Part shown: positions 1 through 14,450 of the stretch, in pieces
Numbering within the stretch: position 1 is the first letter of the stretch
Layout: each line of letters opens with the position of its first letter
From: Dinochytrium kinnereticum
Taxonomy: Eukaryota > Chytridiomycota > Chytridiomycetes > Chytridiales > Chytridiaceae
Direction of reading: 5' to 3'
Length of the DNA stretch: 16,948 bases
NCBI GenBank assembly: GCA_027604005.1
Contig: JADGJT010000340.1
Location: 8,168-25,115, forward strand
The notes under the pieces: generated by a model
Databases searched by the model: none
The model's input: the letters and a program-made list of their open reading frames with translations, nothing else
What the model was told of the DNA's origin: nothing
Made by a program: the position numbers and the translations under genes

Positions 1-471
1 CCCACCCCCCCACCTTCCGTTACAGAGTTAGTCTTGTTTGCTGCGGGGGGGGGGCGGGGGGCCGTCTGTTTTTCATGGTGATGGGGATCCTCCTAATTTA
101 TTGCTTGTTTGTTTGTTTGTTCTTTAAAAAAGAAAGAAGAAGAAGAAGAAGAAATAGACCACGCATAAAGATGGAAAAAACAGGAAATGTGTGAATAACT
201 GCGAGAAACGTGAAAGAAAGAAGAAAAAAATTAATTGGGGGGAGGGGTATCATGAAGATGTAGGCGCCCAGCGCCTCTCTTTTCTTTTTCTTTCTTTTCT
301 TTCTTTTCTTCTTTGGCAAAACAATATAAAAACAAAAACACATGACCACCGCGTCGTCTCAATAGAAACCGACAAGATCAAAACAAAACAAAAATTTGAA
401 GTGATCAGATAGTGCCTTTTGACGTCCCGCACAATGTTACGAATCCCATTCAACCCTTTGTCGGGGGTGAC
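1..471. other. Low-complexity 3' flank downstream of the Sin1-like gene
   Basis: No gene was found here. The left edge has C-rich and G-rich runs (1-15, 45-60). A TTTG microsatellite lies at about 105-122, a GAA/purine tract at about 129-153, and a roughly 40-nt CT-only tract at about 274-314. Short open frames on both strands are made almost entirely of these tracts (Lys/Arg/Glu on one strand, Phe/Leu/Ser on the other), so they are not credible proteins. The stretch next to 471 is probably the 3' UTR of the minus-strand gene. Confidence 0.7.
97..102 (-). other. Possible polyadenylation signal AATAAA
   Basis: AATAAA reads on the minus strand about 370 nt past the Sin1-like stop codon. The motif is exact, but the distance is long for a compact genome. 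It could belong to that transcript or be chance in an AT-rich flank. Confidence 0.3.
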
Positions 472-3400
472 TCAAACAGCTGACGCTTGCCTCTGATTCA
501 TCTGAACGATAAACGCGACTTTTGCGCATGCATCCGCTGTAAGGGAGGAAGAGGGGGGGGGAACCAGTTAACTGTCAGTACATGAAAACAAACTATGACG
601 CTCAGAAACAACCCCCTCGCCCCAAAACAAATCACTCACCTGCTTCTTGAGAAGTTGACGCTTCCAGATCGTAGGTCGTCGTCCCGTTATTCCCTTTCTT
701 GACAACAAGTTTGAAATGCGGGCTCTGTTTTTTGGTCTGCTTGCAGGACATGATGCTGCTGCAATGATATGATGTCTACCAAAAAGAAGATAGGGGGAGG
801 GGGAGAGAGAGGGTAAAGAAGAAAAAAAAAAAATGATGGGTTAACCAAATGCCGACTTATTTTTTTGGGCAAGTTTACCGTCTTCATGATATCAAAAACG
901 CGCTTGTTCTCTGCTGGCATGAGATGAATATGGTCTCCGTCAATGGTGAGTAAACGCTCGTGTTTTCCCATAAGCATTTTATGCATGACGTAGTATTGCT
1001 AGGTAGAGTATTAGGTTGTTTGTTTTTAGATCGGGGAATACTGCTAATCACCTTGTACATTGAGGAGTATTCATCGGAGATGAATCGGGGTTGTTCGATG
1101 ATGGTGTCCATTTTAACGACCTCGTCAGGGGGGCGAAGGAAGATATCGCCAGCTGGACCATGACCGAAGATGATGAATACAAAGCAAGACAGAAAAGAAG
1201 AAGAAAAAAAAAGCAGGCACAAAGAAGAAAAAAAAAACAAACCTCCCCCCCGATCCCTCTTCAAAACGCAAAACTCTTGAACCTTTAGTGACTCCAAAGT
1301 CTTATCAAGCGGCACATCTGTCCTCGTATCCGCCATCTTCAAAACATAATTCTTCGGGTCATACTTCCTCTTCCTGCAAATAACCTCAAAGATCTCACTC
1401 ATGAGCATATTGCAGGTTATTCGGTATCGTCGTGGTCTGCTTCACCTCTAGCGTGGAGTACAGGTGAACTTTGAGAAGAATGGTCCGGGGTGGACTTGCG
1501 GGGAGGTTGGCTATGATCGCGGTGGTCTGCTTTTGTGTGATGACGGGGCGGCTGGTGGCTTGACGGTTGGCTTCGTTAAATCGGACTGGAAGAAAAAACG
1601 ACAGTTAGATATTTGGTTTTGGATCGGAGAGATGACCTTGGTCGGCGGGTGCTTGACATATTGCAAATTGGTCAAAGGAGAACTTTTGAATTCGGCGTGT
1701 TCTTTCGAGAGCTGAGATCGAAAAAGAATCAGATACAAGGTTAAATCATGTGGCAGAACGTATGAGTTGGGTATAATAGAACCCAACCAGGAAAGAATGT
1801 ACCTGGGAAATCCTCATCAATGCTTCCATCATCTTCCACAATCCGCATATTCCAGTTAGCAACATCCCACAAATGTTCGGGTATAGGTGGTTCCCTAGAT
1901 TCATTCGTGTATTCGTATAGGGAGTAACCTATTACTTCCTCAACGGTCGCCTCCTTCTTTGTTGTGATAAGCAGTGGCTTTTCAGAATCATTGCTGAATG
2001 GGATGTAGATTTTCAATTTCACAGGATCCGGATCGCCTTTGCCAGACTGAATAAATGCGCCAAACAATAACAGTTTTAGAAAGTGTGGAACGAATTAAAG
2101 ATCTTACGAAGAAGCTAAAGTCGGCCGCGAAAGGATTGTCGCTCGTATTTTGTTCCTTTAAGAGCTTTGACAGGGCTGATTTTGTGGCCTTCTCCTCCAA
2201 AGATTGTGCCGCACCAGATATAGCAGTTTTAGGTAATGAGACTTTCTGAAAGTAAGCGCGTAAGTCCTCTTCTCGGGCCTCGTTTGAAACAACAGGTTTG
2301 TCATGAATCTCCTCGTCTCCTTGAGACGCGTAAATTGACTGACTGGTCTTCACCTCTGAGCTTCTGGGCACCGTCGGAGGCCGAAGCGAAGCAGCTCCTG
2401 TGGTCTTTGACGTTAAGGAGAGGCCAGGCTGTTGCAAGGAGTCATGCCCGTCATTGGCGTCATCCGCATCCAACTCGAGATCTTCGACATGAATCGACTC
2501 TGCTGAAGACGCGATAGAAAGACGCCTTTTGGAAATATTTAGAATTCTGGGAATAGGGGACGGACTCGCACCTTTCCGTTGTCCCATTCGCTTGTGCCAG
2601 CGCATCGGCTTTTAAGCTTTGTTTGAAACTGTTCGCTAAACTGACAGTTTCACTTTCCCTTGCAGCTGAACCTTGAGAATCCACTCGAGCCGCCGAACCT
2701 CTTCTTGAGCCCATGACGGAAGTGGGTAGGGAACTATGTGACGATTTGCCATCCACGTCACCATTGACCTCCGCTCCAAGCATTCCTAGGCGGGAAACCC
2801 CAGAATGCTCCTTACTCCGAATGGAAGTTGATCCTGAATCCTTTCCAAGCGAATCTGAAATGGTCCTTTTGTGTCGTTTGTCCTTTTCCTTTCTTGCAAT
2901 GTCGTGGTGAAAGCCGTGAAGGCTTCTGTGGGATGATAGGAGTTGCTCACGTAGGCTCTCTATGTCTTTCGCCCTATTCGAAGGATCTTCATCGTCATTT
3001 GCGTGGTCGCTAGGGGAGGGGATGGAGCTATTCTCTGAGGGCCTCAAAGGTGACCTGACAGAAGCGTCCTTGGATCCATTCGACTGCTTCGCGGCCGAAA
3101 CAGAAGATTCATCACTTCCTTGATTCGAAACAGAATGAAAGTGATGTATTCTTTCTGATAGCAGGTGTCGGTCAGGCTTCCTATGGGCCGCCAGAGCGAT
3201 GAAGTGAGGTTTAGAAGAATTGTCCCCCCCAAAGCTGCTAAAGCTCCTCCCAGCTCCACTGGCCTTCTTTGGAATCCTGACACGATCATGTGCACCTGAA
3301 GAGGTAATGCCAGTCGACTGCATAAGTGTGTAGTCGTTCTCGTCGGGGTTTGGCAGCGTGATGATTCTCTCCACCAGGGCGTCCTCCATTCGCAGGACAG

Positions 3401-3519
3401 ACTGCCTCATGCGATAGATCTGGAAAATTCGATGCAAGAAGCGTATTAGAGAGGGCCGTCACTGCTGGCTGCGCGGATGGGTTGCTTACCACACAACCGC
3501 GGTCAGGAACGAGTGCCAT
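472..3519 (-). CDS. SIN1: Sin1/Avo1-like TORC2 subunit (CRIM, Ras-binding-like, PH)
   Basis: Sin1 is a core TORC2 subunit that presents substrates such as AGC kinases and binds membrane through its PH domain. The gene was rebuilt as ten exons: 3490-3519, 2572-3419, 2108-2525, 1803-2046, 1637-1711, 1243-1585, 1052-1152, 879-998, 640-775 and 472-536. All introns are GT-AG and 46-103 nt long, and the phases agree at every junction. The product is about 792 aa once one frame break in exon 6 is allowed for. The N terminus (MALVPDRGCV, then IYRMRQSVLR) resembles known Sin1 N termini. Residues about 15-415 are Ser/Arg-rich and probably disordered. CRIM lies at about 420-545 (NPFAADFSFF, KLKIYIPF, EDDGSIDEDFP, IQKFSFDQFAI). 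The Ras-binding-like region is about 575-650 (LKVHLYSTLEVKQTTTIP; MSEIFEVICRKRKYDP). The PH domain is about 685-793 (GKHERLLTIDGDHIHLMP) and closes with a helix of the type EAADACAKVAF. The start at 3519 has A at -3 and G at +4. The family call is firm. The exact 3' exon and the frame break are less sure. Confidence 0.9.
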
Positions 3520-3609
3520 CCTGGTGCGATCGCCTGCTACCTGCAGAAATTTGAAATTTCCACTTGTACTTTGGCCCACTCCCTTGACATTGTTGCAACC
3601 ACCACCAAC
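3520..3609. promoter_or_regulatory. Compact bidirectional promoter between Sin1-like and RNASEK-like genes
   Basis: The two start codons (3519 minus, 3610 plus) face away from each other and are only 90 bp apart. This interval must therefore hold both 5' leaders and the core promoters, unless transcription starts inside the neighbouring gene. Near its middle is the perfect palindrome GAAATTTGAAATTTC (3546-3560), whose symmetry would suit an orientation-independent element. No clear TATA box is visible. Confidence 0.6.
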
Positions 3610-4005
3610 ATGCCTCGTCTCATCTTCATAAGCGGCTCAAACGCCACGATGCTGTCGGTCCTCTCGGTGTTTGGCTTCATTTTTCTGGTGCGTTGCTTAC
3701 CGCCTTGAACCGAGCTGTCTCTGACTGTCTTCGTTCAAATCCAGCTCGGCCTTGGAGCCTTCATCAGCGCTGGCTCCCCGCAGGTTATTGACGGGAAGGA
3801 GCCTATCGAGGAGCCTAAGGCCGTCGCGCAGTCTTGCTTTATTGCTGCAATGCTCTACGCGGGGCTCTTTGTCTTTTCCTACTGTCAGGTTCGTTTTAGT
3901 CCTTAATGTCTAGATCCTGGTTGTGGTTAATTATTAAATCCTCAAATCCAGTCCTACTTGATCAACAAGGAAGCCGCTGCCGAGAGAACTTTCTCGACTA
4001 TTTAA
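3610..4005 (+). CDS. RNASEK / V-ATPase subunit f family small membrane protein
   Basis: This small gene has three exons (3610-3687, 3745-3888, 3952-4005) separated by GT-AG introns of 57 and 63 nt, both in phase 0, and encodes 91 aa. Residues about 14-36 form a hydrophobic helix (MLSVLSVFGFIFLLGLGAF). A short loop with acidic and Pro residues (VIDGKEPIEEPK) follows. A second helix spans about 56-75 and carries SCFIAAMLYAGLFVFSYCQ. This closely follows the family pattern of animal ribonuclease kappa (NCFIAAGLY...FSFCQ) and the yeast V-ATPase Vo subunit f. In known structures this small protein is an accessory part of the proton-conducting Vo sector of vacuoles and endosomes. The tail is short and charged (SYLINKEAAAERTFSTI). 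The start has A at -3 and the whole length fits the family. The ribonuclease activity once reported for the animal protein is doubtful as a primary role. The gene lies head to head with the Sin1-like gene. Confidence 0.85.
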
Positions 4006-4142
4006 TCCGCTATACTGTTTCTAGTCTCGCTGCGAGGACATCTTGAGCGGCGCCCCTCCTTTAAGAGCACGGACTATCACATCTCCATTCAAAGTCTTTC
4101 CATCATTGTTTAAATTCCTCTCCGTTCTTCAATACAGTTCTT

Positions 4143-4148
4143 TTTATT
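4143..4148 (-). other. Possible polyadenylation signal AATAAA
   Basis: AATAAA on the minus strand, about 71 nt past the stop of the 948-aa gene, is a suitable position for 3' processing. It also lies within the likely 3' UTR of the convergent RNASEK-like gene. Confidence 0.45.
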
Positions 4149-4188
4149 TTCTTGCTTCTCGGTACATCTGGTGTATTTTCAGAGGGCC

Positions 4189-4224
4189 TTATAACCTCTT
4201 TATAACACATTCAAGAGGTTATAA
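4189..4224. repeat. Perfect 12-bp inverted repeat between convergent genes
   Basis: TTATAACCTCTT (4189-4200) and AAGAGGTTATAA (4213-4224) are exact reverse complements around a 12-nt spacer. The right arm overlaps the stop codon of the minus-strand 948-aa gene (4219-4221). A transcript from either strand could fold into the same hairpin. It may be a 3'-end structure or a relic of a small insertion; its function is unknown. Confidence 0.7.
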
Positions 4225-7125
4225 TCCGACTAGAACCTCCTCTTGGGCTTTAGATCGCCAGGCGTTAGTCGGTCCGAGCTCAAGGTGGTCAATATGCTCC
4301 CGACCCCTTTGATTCATTGCACCAGCATCATGCTCATGGCTCACCAGTCGATTTGCTCTCCGCATCTTGAGGTAAGAAGGGGGTATGGCGTAAGGGGACC
4401 TCTTGACCTTAGGTGGAACGGGTCCATGCTCCTTGGCATGGCTCATTATGGCATTCGGCTCTTCTTCCGTAGCCACCGCCTTTTCATTTTTCCGCGATAG
4501 GGCCCTTTCCTTCCAGTGAATTTGCCCCAGCTCATTGAATAGCTCGTGGCAAGGAGCGTGTGTATTGAATGTTGGAGCGAGTGTTTGGTGATATTTACCC
4601 CCGACGAGACCCTGAACAGCCTTTTCCATCGAGTTGATTTGTTTCAAAAACTGCTTCGGAGAGACCGCAGTTTGCCCTAAATAAACCTCTTGCAACAAGT
4701 ATTCACGGCGAAGACGAAGTTCTCGGAGGAGGTGGTATCGCTTTGTTGGTTGTTTTTGAGGTACGTTGCTGTCTCGAGTGATGGGAAGTGGCTGGCTGTA
4801 CTGCGAAAAATAGTCATCCGGTCTTCGACGGACTGGGCAATCCCACTCGTTGAATCGTTTTTTTAAGAGAGAGGTGATCGGGCGAGACTCTAAACCAGGT
4901 AAATTAGGTCCCTTTTGGGGTTCAGCTGCATCGAAAGGGCCCCTTAAAGAATTATGCTTAATGGCCAGGACTCCTGTCATATCATCTCCTAGGACGAATT
5001 TGTCGGCTTTAACTGTAATAGAAAAGGTGTTAAGCCTCCCATTATTTTAGCAACAATCAGATAACTTAGTACCTTCTAATTTCATTCCCTTCTTTGTAAG
5101 GACGGTCAGCTTTCGACTTTTTCCGTCCGGAGGTGCAGTGCTCTTTTTCTTTTTAGATTGTTTCGTGTTGGACTTGCGAGGTTTTGAAGCTACATTCTCA
5201 GCAGCTGTAGATTTCTTCTCATCATGAGTCAAATCCGCGAGAGAGACAGATACAATCTCAACCTTTCTAGTCTTGGGCTCAACCGGTACAGGAATTAAGC
5301 TCGTCATTGTCCAAGGTCGTTGTGGAAGTGTTCTACGCGGTTTTCTCGAGTCATTTTGAAGGAGCATCGCCTCCATTTCTTCCCTCGATCTCTGCTCCGC
5401 ATCCTCTATGTACGTTTTTAATATCGGCAACCCAGAATCATAAGCGGAAGTTTTCGATTTCATGGATATTGCAGACATAGGACGCCTTTCAGGTAGCCTC
5501 CGATTAGACACCTCGACGCGAGTTACGGGGGCCGGGGCGATTTCGGCAGATGTTGCCTCCTCACCCTCCATGTCCTGTTTACGAAACTCTTCCAATCTCG
5601 ACGTGAAGTCCGGCGCGTCTTGCTGCGTCACAGAGGATCTCTCTTTTTTTAACTGGCGGATGCAAGCAAACGCGATGTTGGCAAGATTATCAAGCTTCCT
5701 AGCCCTTAGCCGACGCGCCAGAAACTCTCGAGCTGAATCGACCGTTCGGGGGACCAAAACGCCCGAGGTTCCAGAAGGAGCTTTGGCTGCAACTGCCTGG
5801 GCCGGTGTCAGCAAAGATTCTTGAACGACGGCGGTGGCCTGTGAAGCATCCATCCTCCTTCCCATAAGAGTGTTTCGCCGAAAAGGCTCCATGACGTGAG
5901 GTGAAGCAACACTCGGCTTTTCTGCAAAGTGGATGGTTGTTGGAAGATGTGCTATCAGAGTTCCCTCGGCAACGTTAGCGCTCGCCGTGAAGCCGGCAAA
6001 GCTTGTCCCGTAGTCAGCAGAAATGAGGGTGGTGGTTTTATCGGAGATATCCGCTTTTAACGCGGGTGATAAGTCTGTCGAACTCTTCTTCATGCTCGAT
6101 GGGTTTTTTCCTGTGAGGCTAAGGCGCCTTTTCCCTCCTTGGACGGAGCTAATATTTGAATTTGACGAGCTTCGCGATATCGAATTGCTTGATGCTGATT
6201 TCGATAGTCTCCTTATCGCAACTGACTCTCCATTAGCGCCGACATTGGCATTTTGGTCACCTCCCGCTGTCTCATCAATTGAGATGACGGGTATAAAGTT
6301 GGATGCATCTTCCGACTGCCTTCGCTTTACCTCCCCGTCCACGTCAAAAGAATTCTGTCGAGAGAGAGATGTTGCGGATTGAGGGCGCGGCTGCTGTGTC
6401 TCAGACTCCTCTACCTCACATTCAGTGATGTTGATCACTTGCACCTCCAAAACGCCATTCCTCGTTGTGGTCTCCTCTTCATCCACAGGAATTTGAATGG
6501 CCCCAACCTCTTCCTTGTCACCAAATGTGTCTGTTTCCAAATCCGCATTTACTGGTTCTTCTGCCTCCTCAACTCCTCCTGTCGCCTCTTCCTTCACGGG
6601 AGGCACCTCCGAGAGCGCTTCTGCCTCATTCAAGACAGAATCGGAAACCTTCAAATCAGCAGGAGGTTCTTCCTCCGTGGCCGTCGGCGCTTCTTGCCCA
6701 GTCTGGGCATCGCCTTGTTCCTCTTCAGCTTGCTGTTCTTCAACTTGGTCTTGACCGTTGGCTTCCGCTAATGGCTCTTGCAACTCTGTCACTTCAACCG
6801 AAAACTCATCGGCTGGCGGAAACACAGCCGCGTCGGTTTCTGTAACCTCCTGCTCTTCCTCATCATGAAACAGATGGTCCTCCCCTCCAGCTGATGGTTC
6901 CTTATCAACATCTTCCTCAACCGGAATTCTATCGGGAGCCGAAGGTTCAGCCATGGCAGTCTCTACAAACTCCTGCTCCTCCTCCTTCTCCTCTTCATGA
7001 CTCGGATCGTCTGTATTTGCGGCTGCTTCCTTGCTTACAAGCTCCTCAACTACCTCATCTTCAACAGCATCACTGGCCTTGCCCTCATCCTCCAACGCTG
7101 GAACCTGCGACGCCGACATCTGCAT
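4219..7125 (-). CDS. Unrecognised 948-aa protein, acidic N-terminal half, two exons
   Basis: I do not recognise this protein. Two exons (5073-7125 and 4219-5012) join across a 60-nt GT-AG intron in matching phase 1, giving 948 aa. Residues 1-240 are strongly acidic (Glu/Asp runs such as HEEEKEEEQE). Residues 250-355 are Ser-rich with basic RRxS sites (KRRQS, IRRLS, KRRLS) that look like basophilic kinase targets. Residues about 460-525 (AREFLARRLRARKLDNLANIAFACIRQL in part) could form amphipathic helices. Residues 645-680 are Lys-rich (KQSKKKKS) and might be a nuclear signal. The second exon is basic and better ordered, with a helical stretch near YHLLRELRLRREYLLQEVYL and Pro/Tyr-rich motifs. 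There is no signal peptide or membrane segment. An in-frame stop lies 12 bases upstream of the ATG, so this is the first possible start unless a 5' exon exists. The -3 base is T, so the start is weak. The long open frame and matched splice phase support a real gene. Only its role is unknown. Confidence 0.78.
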
Positions 7126-7257
7126 CAAGAGTATTGCTTATTCGCGGGACGTTTTGAACCATCCACCATCTATGGCATCAGTGTCCATGCAAGATCCACC
7201 AGATTTTCGGGATCAACCCTCTTTAATGAAAGATCGCAGGTAATCATGTAAAACATA

Positions 7258-7263
7258 TTTATT
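7258..7263 (-). other. Probable polyadenylation signal AATAAA of the ABCC gene
   Basis: AATAAA on the minus strand, 90 nt past the ABCC stop codon and ahead of the next same-strand gene at 7125, is well placed to end the transporter transcript. Confidence 0.5.
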
Positions 7264-7352
7264 GTATGTCGGCGTCTGATTGCGCCATCCAAAGGTTTAA
7301 CATAAAAAGATGAAAGATAGAAAAGAAAGAAGAAAACTCCGCCTTGCCACAA

Positions 7353-13102
<5,750 letters not shown>

Positions 13103-13128
13103 CTCTGAAGAAGCAAGTGGTGGTGATG

Positions 13129-13150
13129 GGATGGATGGATGGATGGATGG
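13129..13150. repeat. (GGAT)n microsatellite
   Basis: About five GGAT units lie just upstream of the ABCC start codon. On the ABCC coding strand they read ATCC and would sit in its leader or core promoter. The motif returns in the opposite orientation at 13521-13588. Confidence 0.9.
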
Positions 13151-13420
13151 AAAGAAAACTCGATATTATTATTGAATAATATTTATTTTACTTTATTTAT
13201 TATTTATTTATTTTATTTATTTATTCATTTTCAGCAGTGAGGTAAAAATAATAATTTTAAATATTATCAACAGTTATCAATTAATAATAATAATTATTAA
13301 TAATAATTCAATTGGGGATGGATGACAAATGAAGCCCAACACGCAATTAATTTCTTATTATTATTCTTTTTATATTATTATTTAATTGCCAATGAAAAAT
13401 ATTATTATTGGCTGTGAAGA
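13151..13420. repeat. AT-rich block of ATTT/ATTA/AATA repeats
   Basis: This is about 270 bp of A/T-dominated sequence with runs of TTTA and TTA triplet/tetramer units and a near-palindromic AATTAATAATAATAATTATT stretch near 13279-13300. No coding capacity is visible. It may act as a nucleosome-free or easily melted element. Confidence 0.8.
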
Positions 13421-13432
13421 TCAACGAACGAT

Positions 13433-13453
13433 GCTTGCTTGCTTGCTTGCTTG
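13433..13453. repeat. (GCTT)n microsatellite
   Basis: Five consecutive GCTT units are visible, followed after about 45 bp by a short (ATTG)n run at 13500-13513. Confidence 0.85.
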
Positions 13454-13520
13454 GGCTTCAGAAACAGCTGGCTCACAAGAGCAAGGGATAGCATGTGCTA
13501 TTGATTGATTGATTATGGAT

Positions 13521-13588
13521 CATCCATCCATCCATTAACACATCCATCCATCCATTAACACATCCATCCATCCGTCCATCCATCCATG
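13521..13588. repeat. (CATC)n array with two 20-bp higher-order units
   Basis: Two exact copies of CATCCATCCATCCATTAACA (13521-13540, 13541-13560) are followed by a diverged third run of CATC/CGTC units. It is complementary to the GGAT array near 13129-13150. Confidence 0.9.
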
Positions 13589-13902
13589 GCCGTCTCCCGC
13601 TTGCATAATTTGCGACATGGCTGGATGGAAGCAGAGGGTGGTTGGTGGCTGCTGGGGGGGATGGGTTGGTTTGAATGTTTCAAATGCGTGATGAATGAAT
13701 GAATTGCTCGTAGTTCATAGCTCTGGACACGGCAGTCTGTGTGTTGGGAGACTTTGTTTGTCACCTGTCAGCAGAAGGACAAAACAAAACAAAATAAAAT
13801 AAAAAATAATAAAATATTGTAAACTCAGCTCTCCACCCAACAAACTGTCCTCCACCCACCCACCCTCACGCCTGCAATCACACCAGCAACCAACCCACCC
13901 AG

Positions 13903-13978
13903 CACACAGCCAGCCAACACTCGCCCTGAAACCTCGAAAGCACACAACCAGCCAACACTCGCCCTGAAGCCTCGAAAG
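13903..13978. repeat. Tandem 38-bp duplication, two copies
   Basis: The units 13903-13940 and 13941-13978 are directly adjacent and differ at only two positions. They are C-rich and lie in the presumed promoter region shared by the ABCC and acetyltransferase-like genes. A doubled regulatory site is possible but not shown. Confidence 0.9.
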
Positions 13979-14433
13979 CTCGCGCGGCCAGACATCAAAT
14001 TCAGAACTCGCTCACTCGTTGCCTCACAGAGAAAAGGGCGACAGCAAAGAACCTCGTCTGACCGCTTTCAGAGGTGACTCACCTTCTCCTGAATCCCTTC
14101 AACTCCCATTTCTGTCAGGCTCCATGCGCTCATCTGCTGCCTCGTTATCACGTATGGTGGGCTGAGTTCAGTAGGAGCCTCCCCTTGATCATCCCCCCCG
14201 TCATTATTTCTTTGACCCCAATCTCCTTTCTCTACATCTATGTTGACCAACGTTTCAGAACGAGCCCCGCGAGCATCAACCAGTGAAGCCTCTTCCAAAA
14301 GGCTTCACCGCCATTCGCAACCTACCAAACAAGAGCAGCAACACTTGCAGCCAACCTATCTGTAGAATTCTTTTCAAACTGCACCCCCACTACCCAGTTT
14401 ATTACTTTACCAGTCTGAACAGAGACGGCGAAC

Positions 14434-14450
14434 GACAAGCTCAGCTTGTC
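14434..14450. promoter_or_regulatory. 17-bp palindrome upstream of the GNAT-like gene
   Basis: GACAAGCT and AGCTTGTC are perfect complements around one central base, about 294 bp upstream of the ATG. The form fits a binding site for a dimeric regulator, but no known motif was assigned. Confidence 0.4.

Noticed and set aside
98..453. Overlapping open frames on both strands at the left edge
   Set aside because: Composed of translated homopurine and homopyrimidine tracts; no domain or complexity. One overlaps the likely 3' UTR of the Sin1-like gene.
250..455. Minus-strand frame containing GIRNIVRDV as the last Sin1 exon
   Set aside because: An acceptor at 455 keeps phase, but the exon at 472-536 has a better pyrimidine-rich acceptor, gives a PH-type closing helix and stops soon after, as the family does.
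5462..6845. Several plus-strand open frames of 85-130 codons
   Set aside because: Antisense shadows of the acidic, Ser-rich exon of the 948-aa gene; composition mirrors that frame and no motifs are present.
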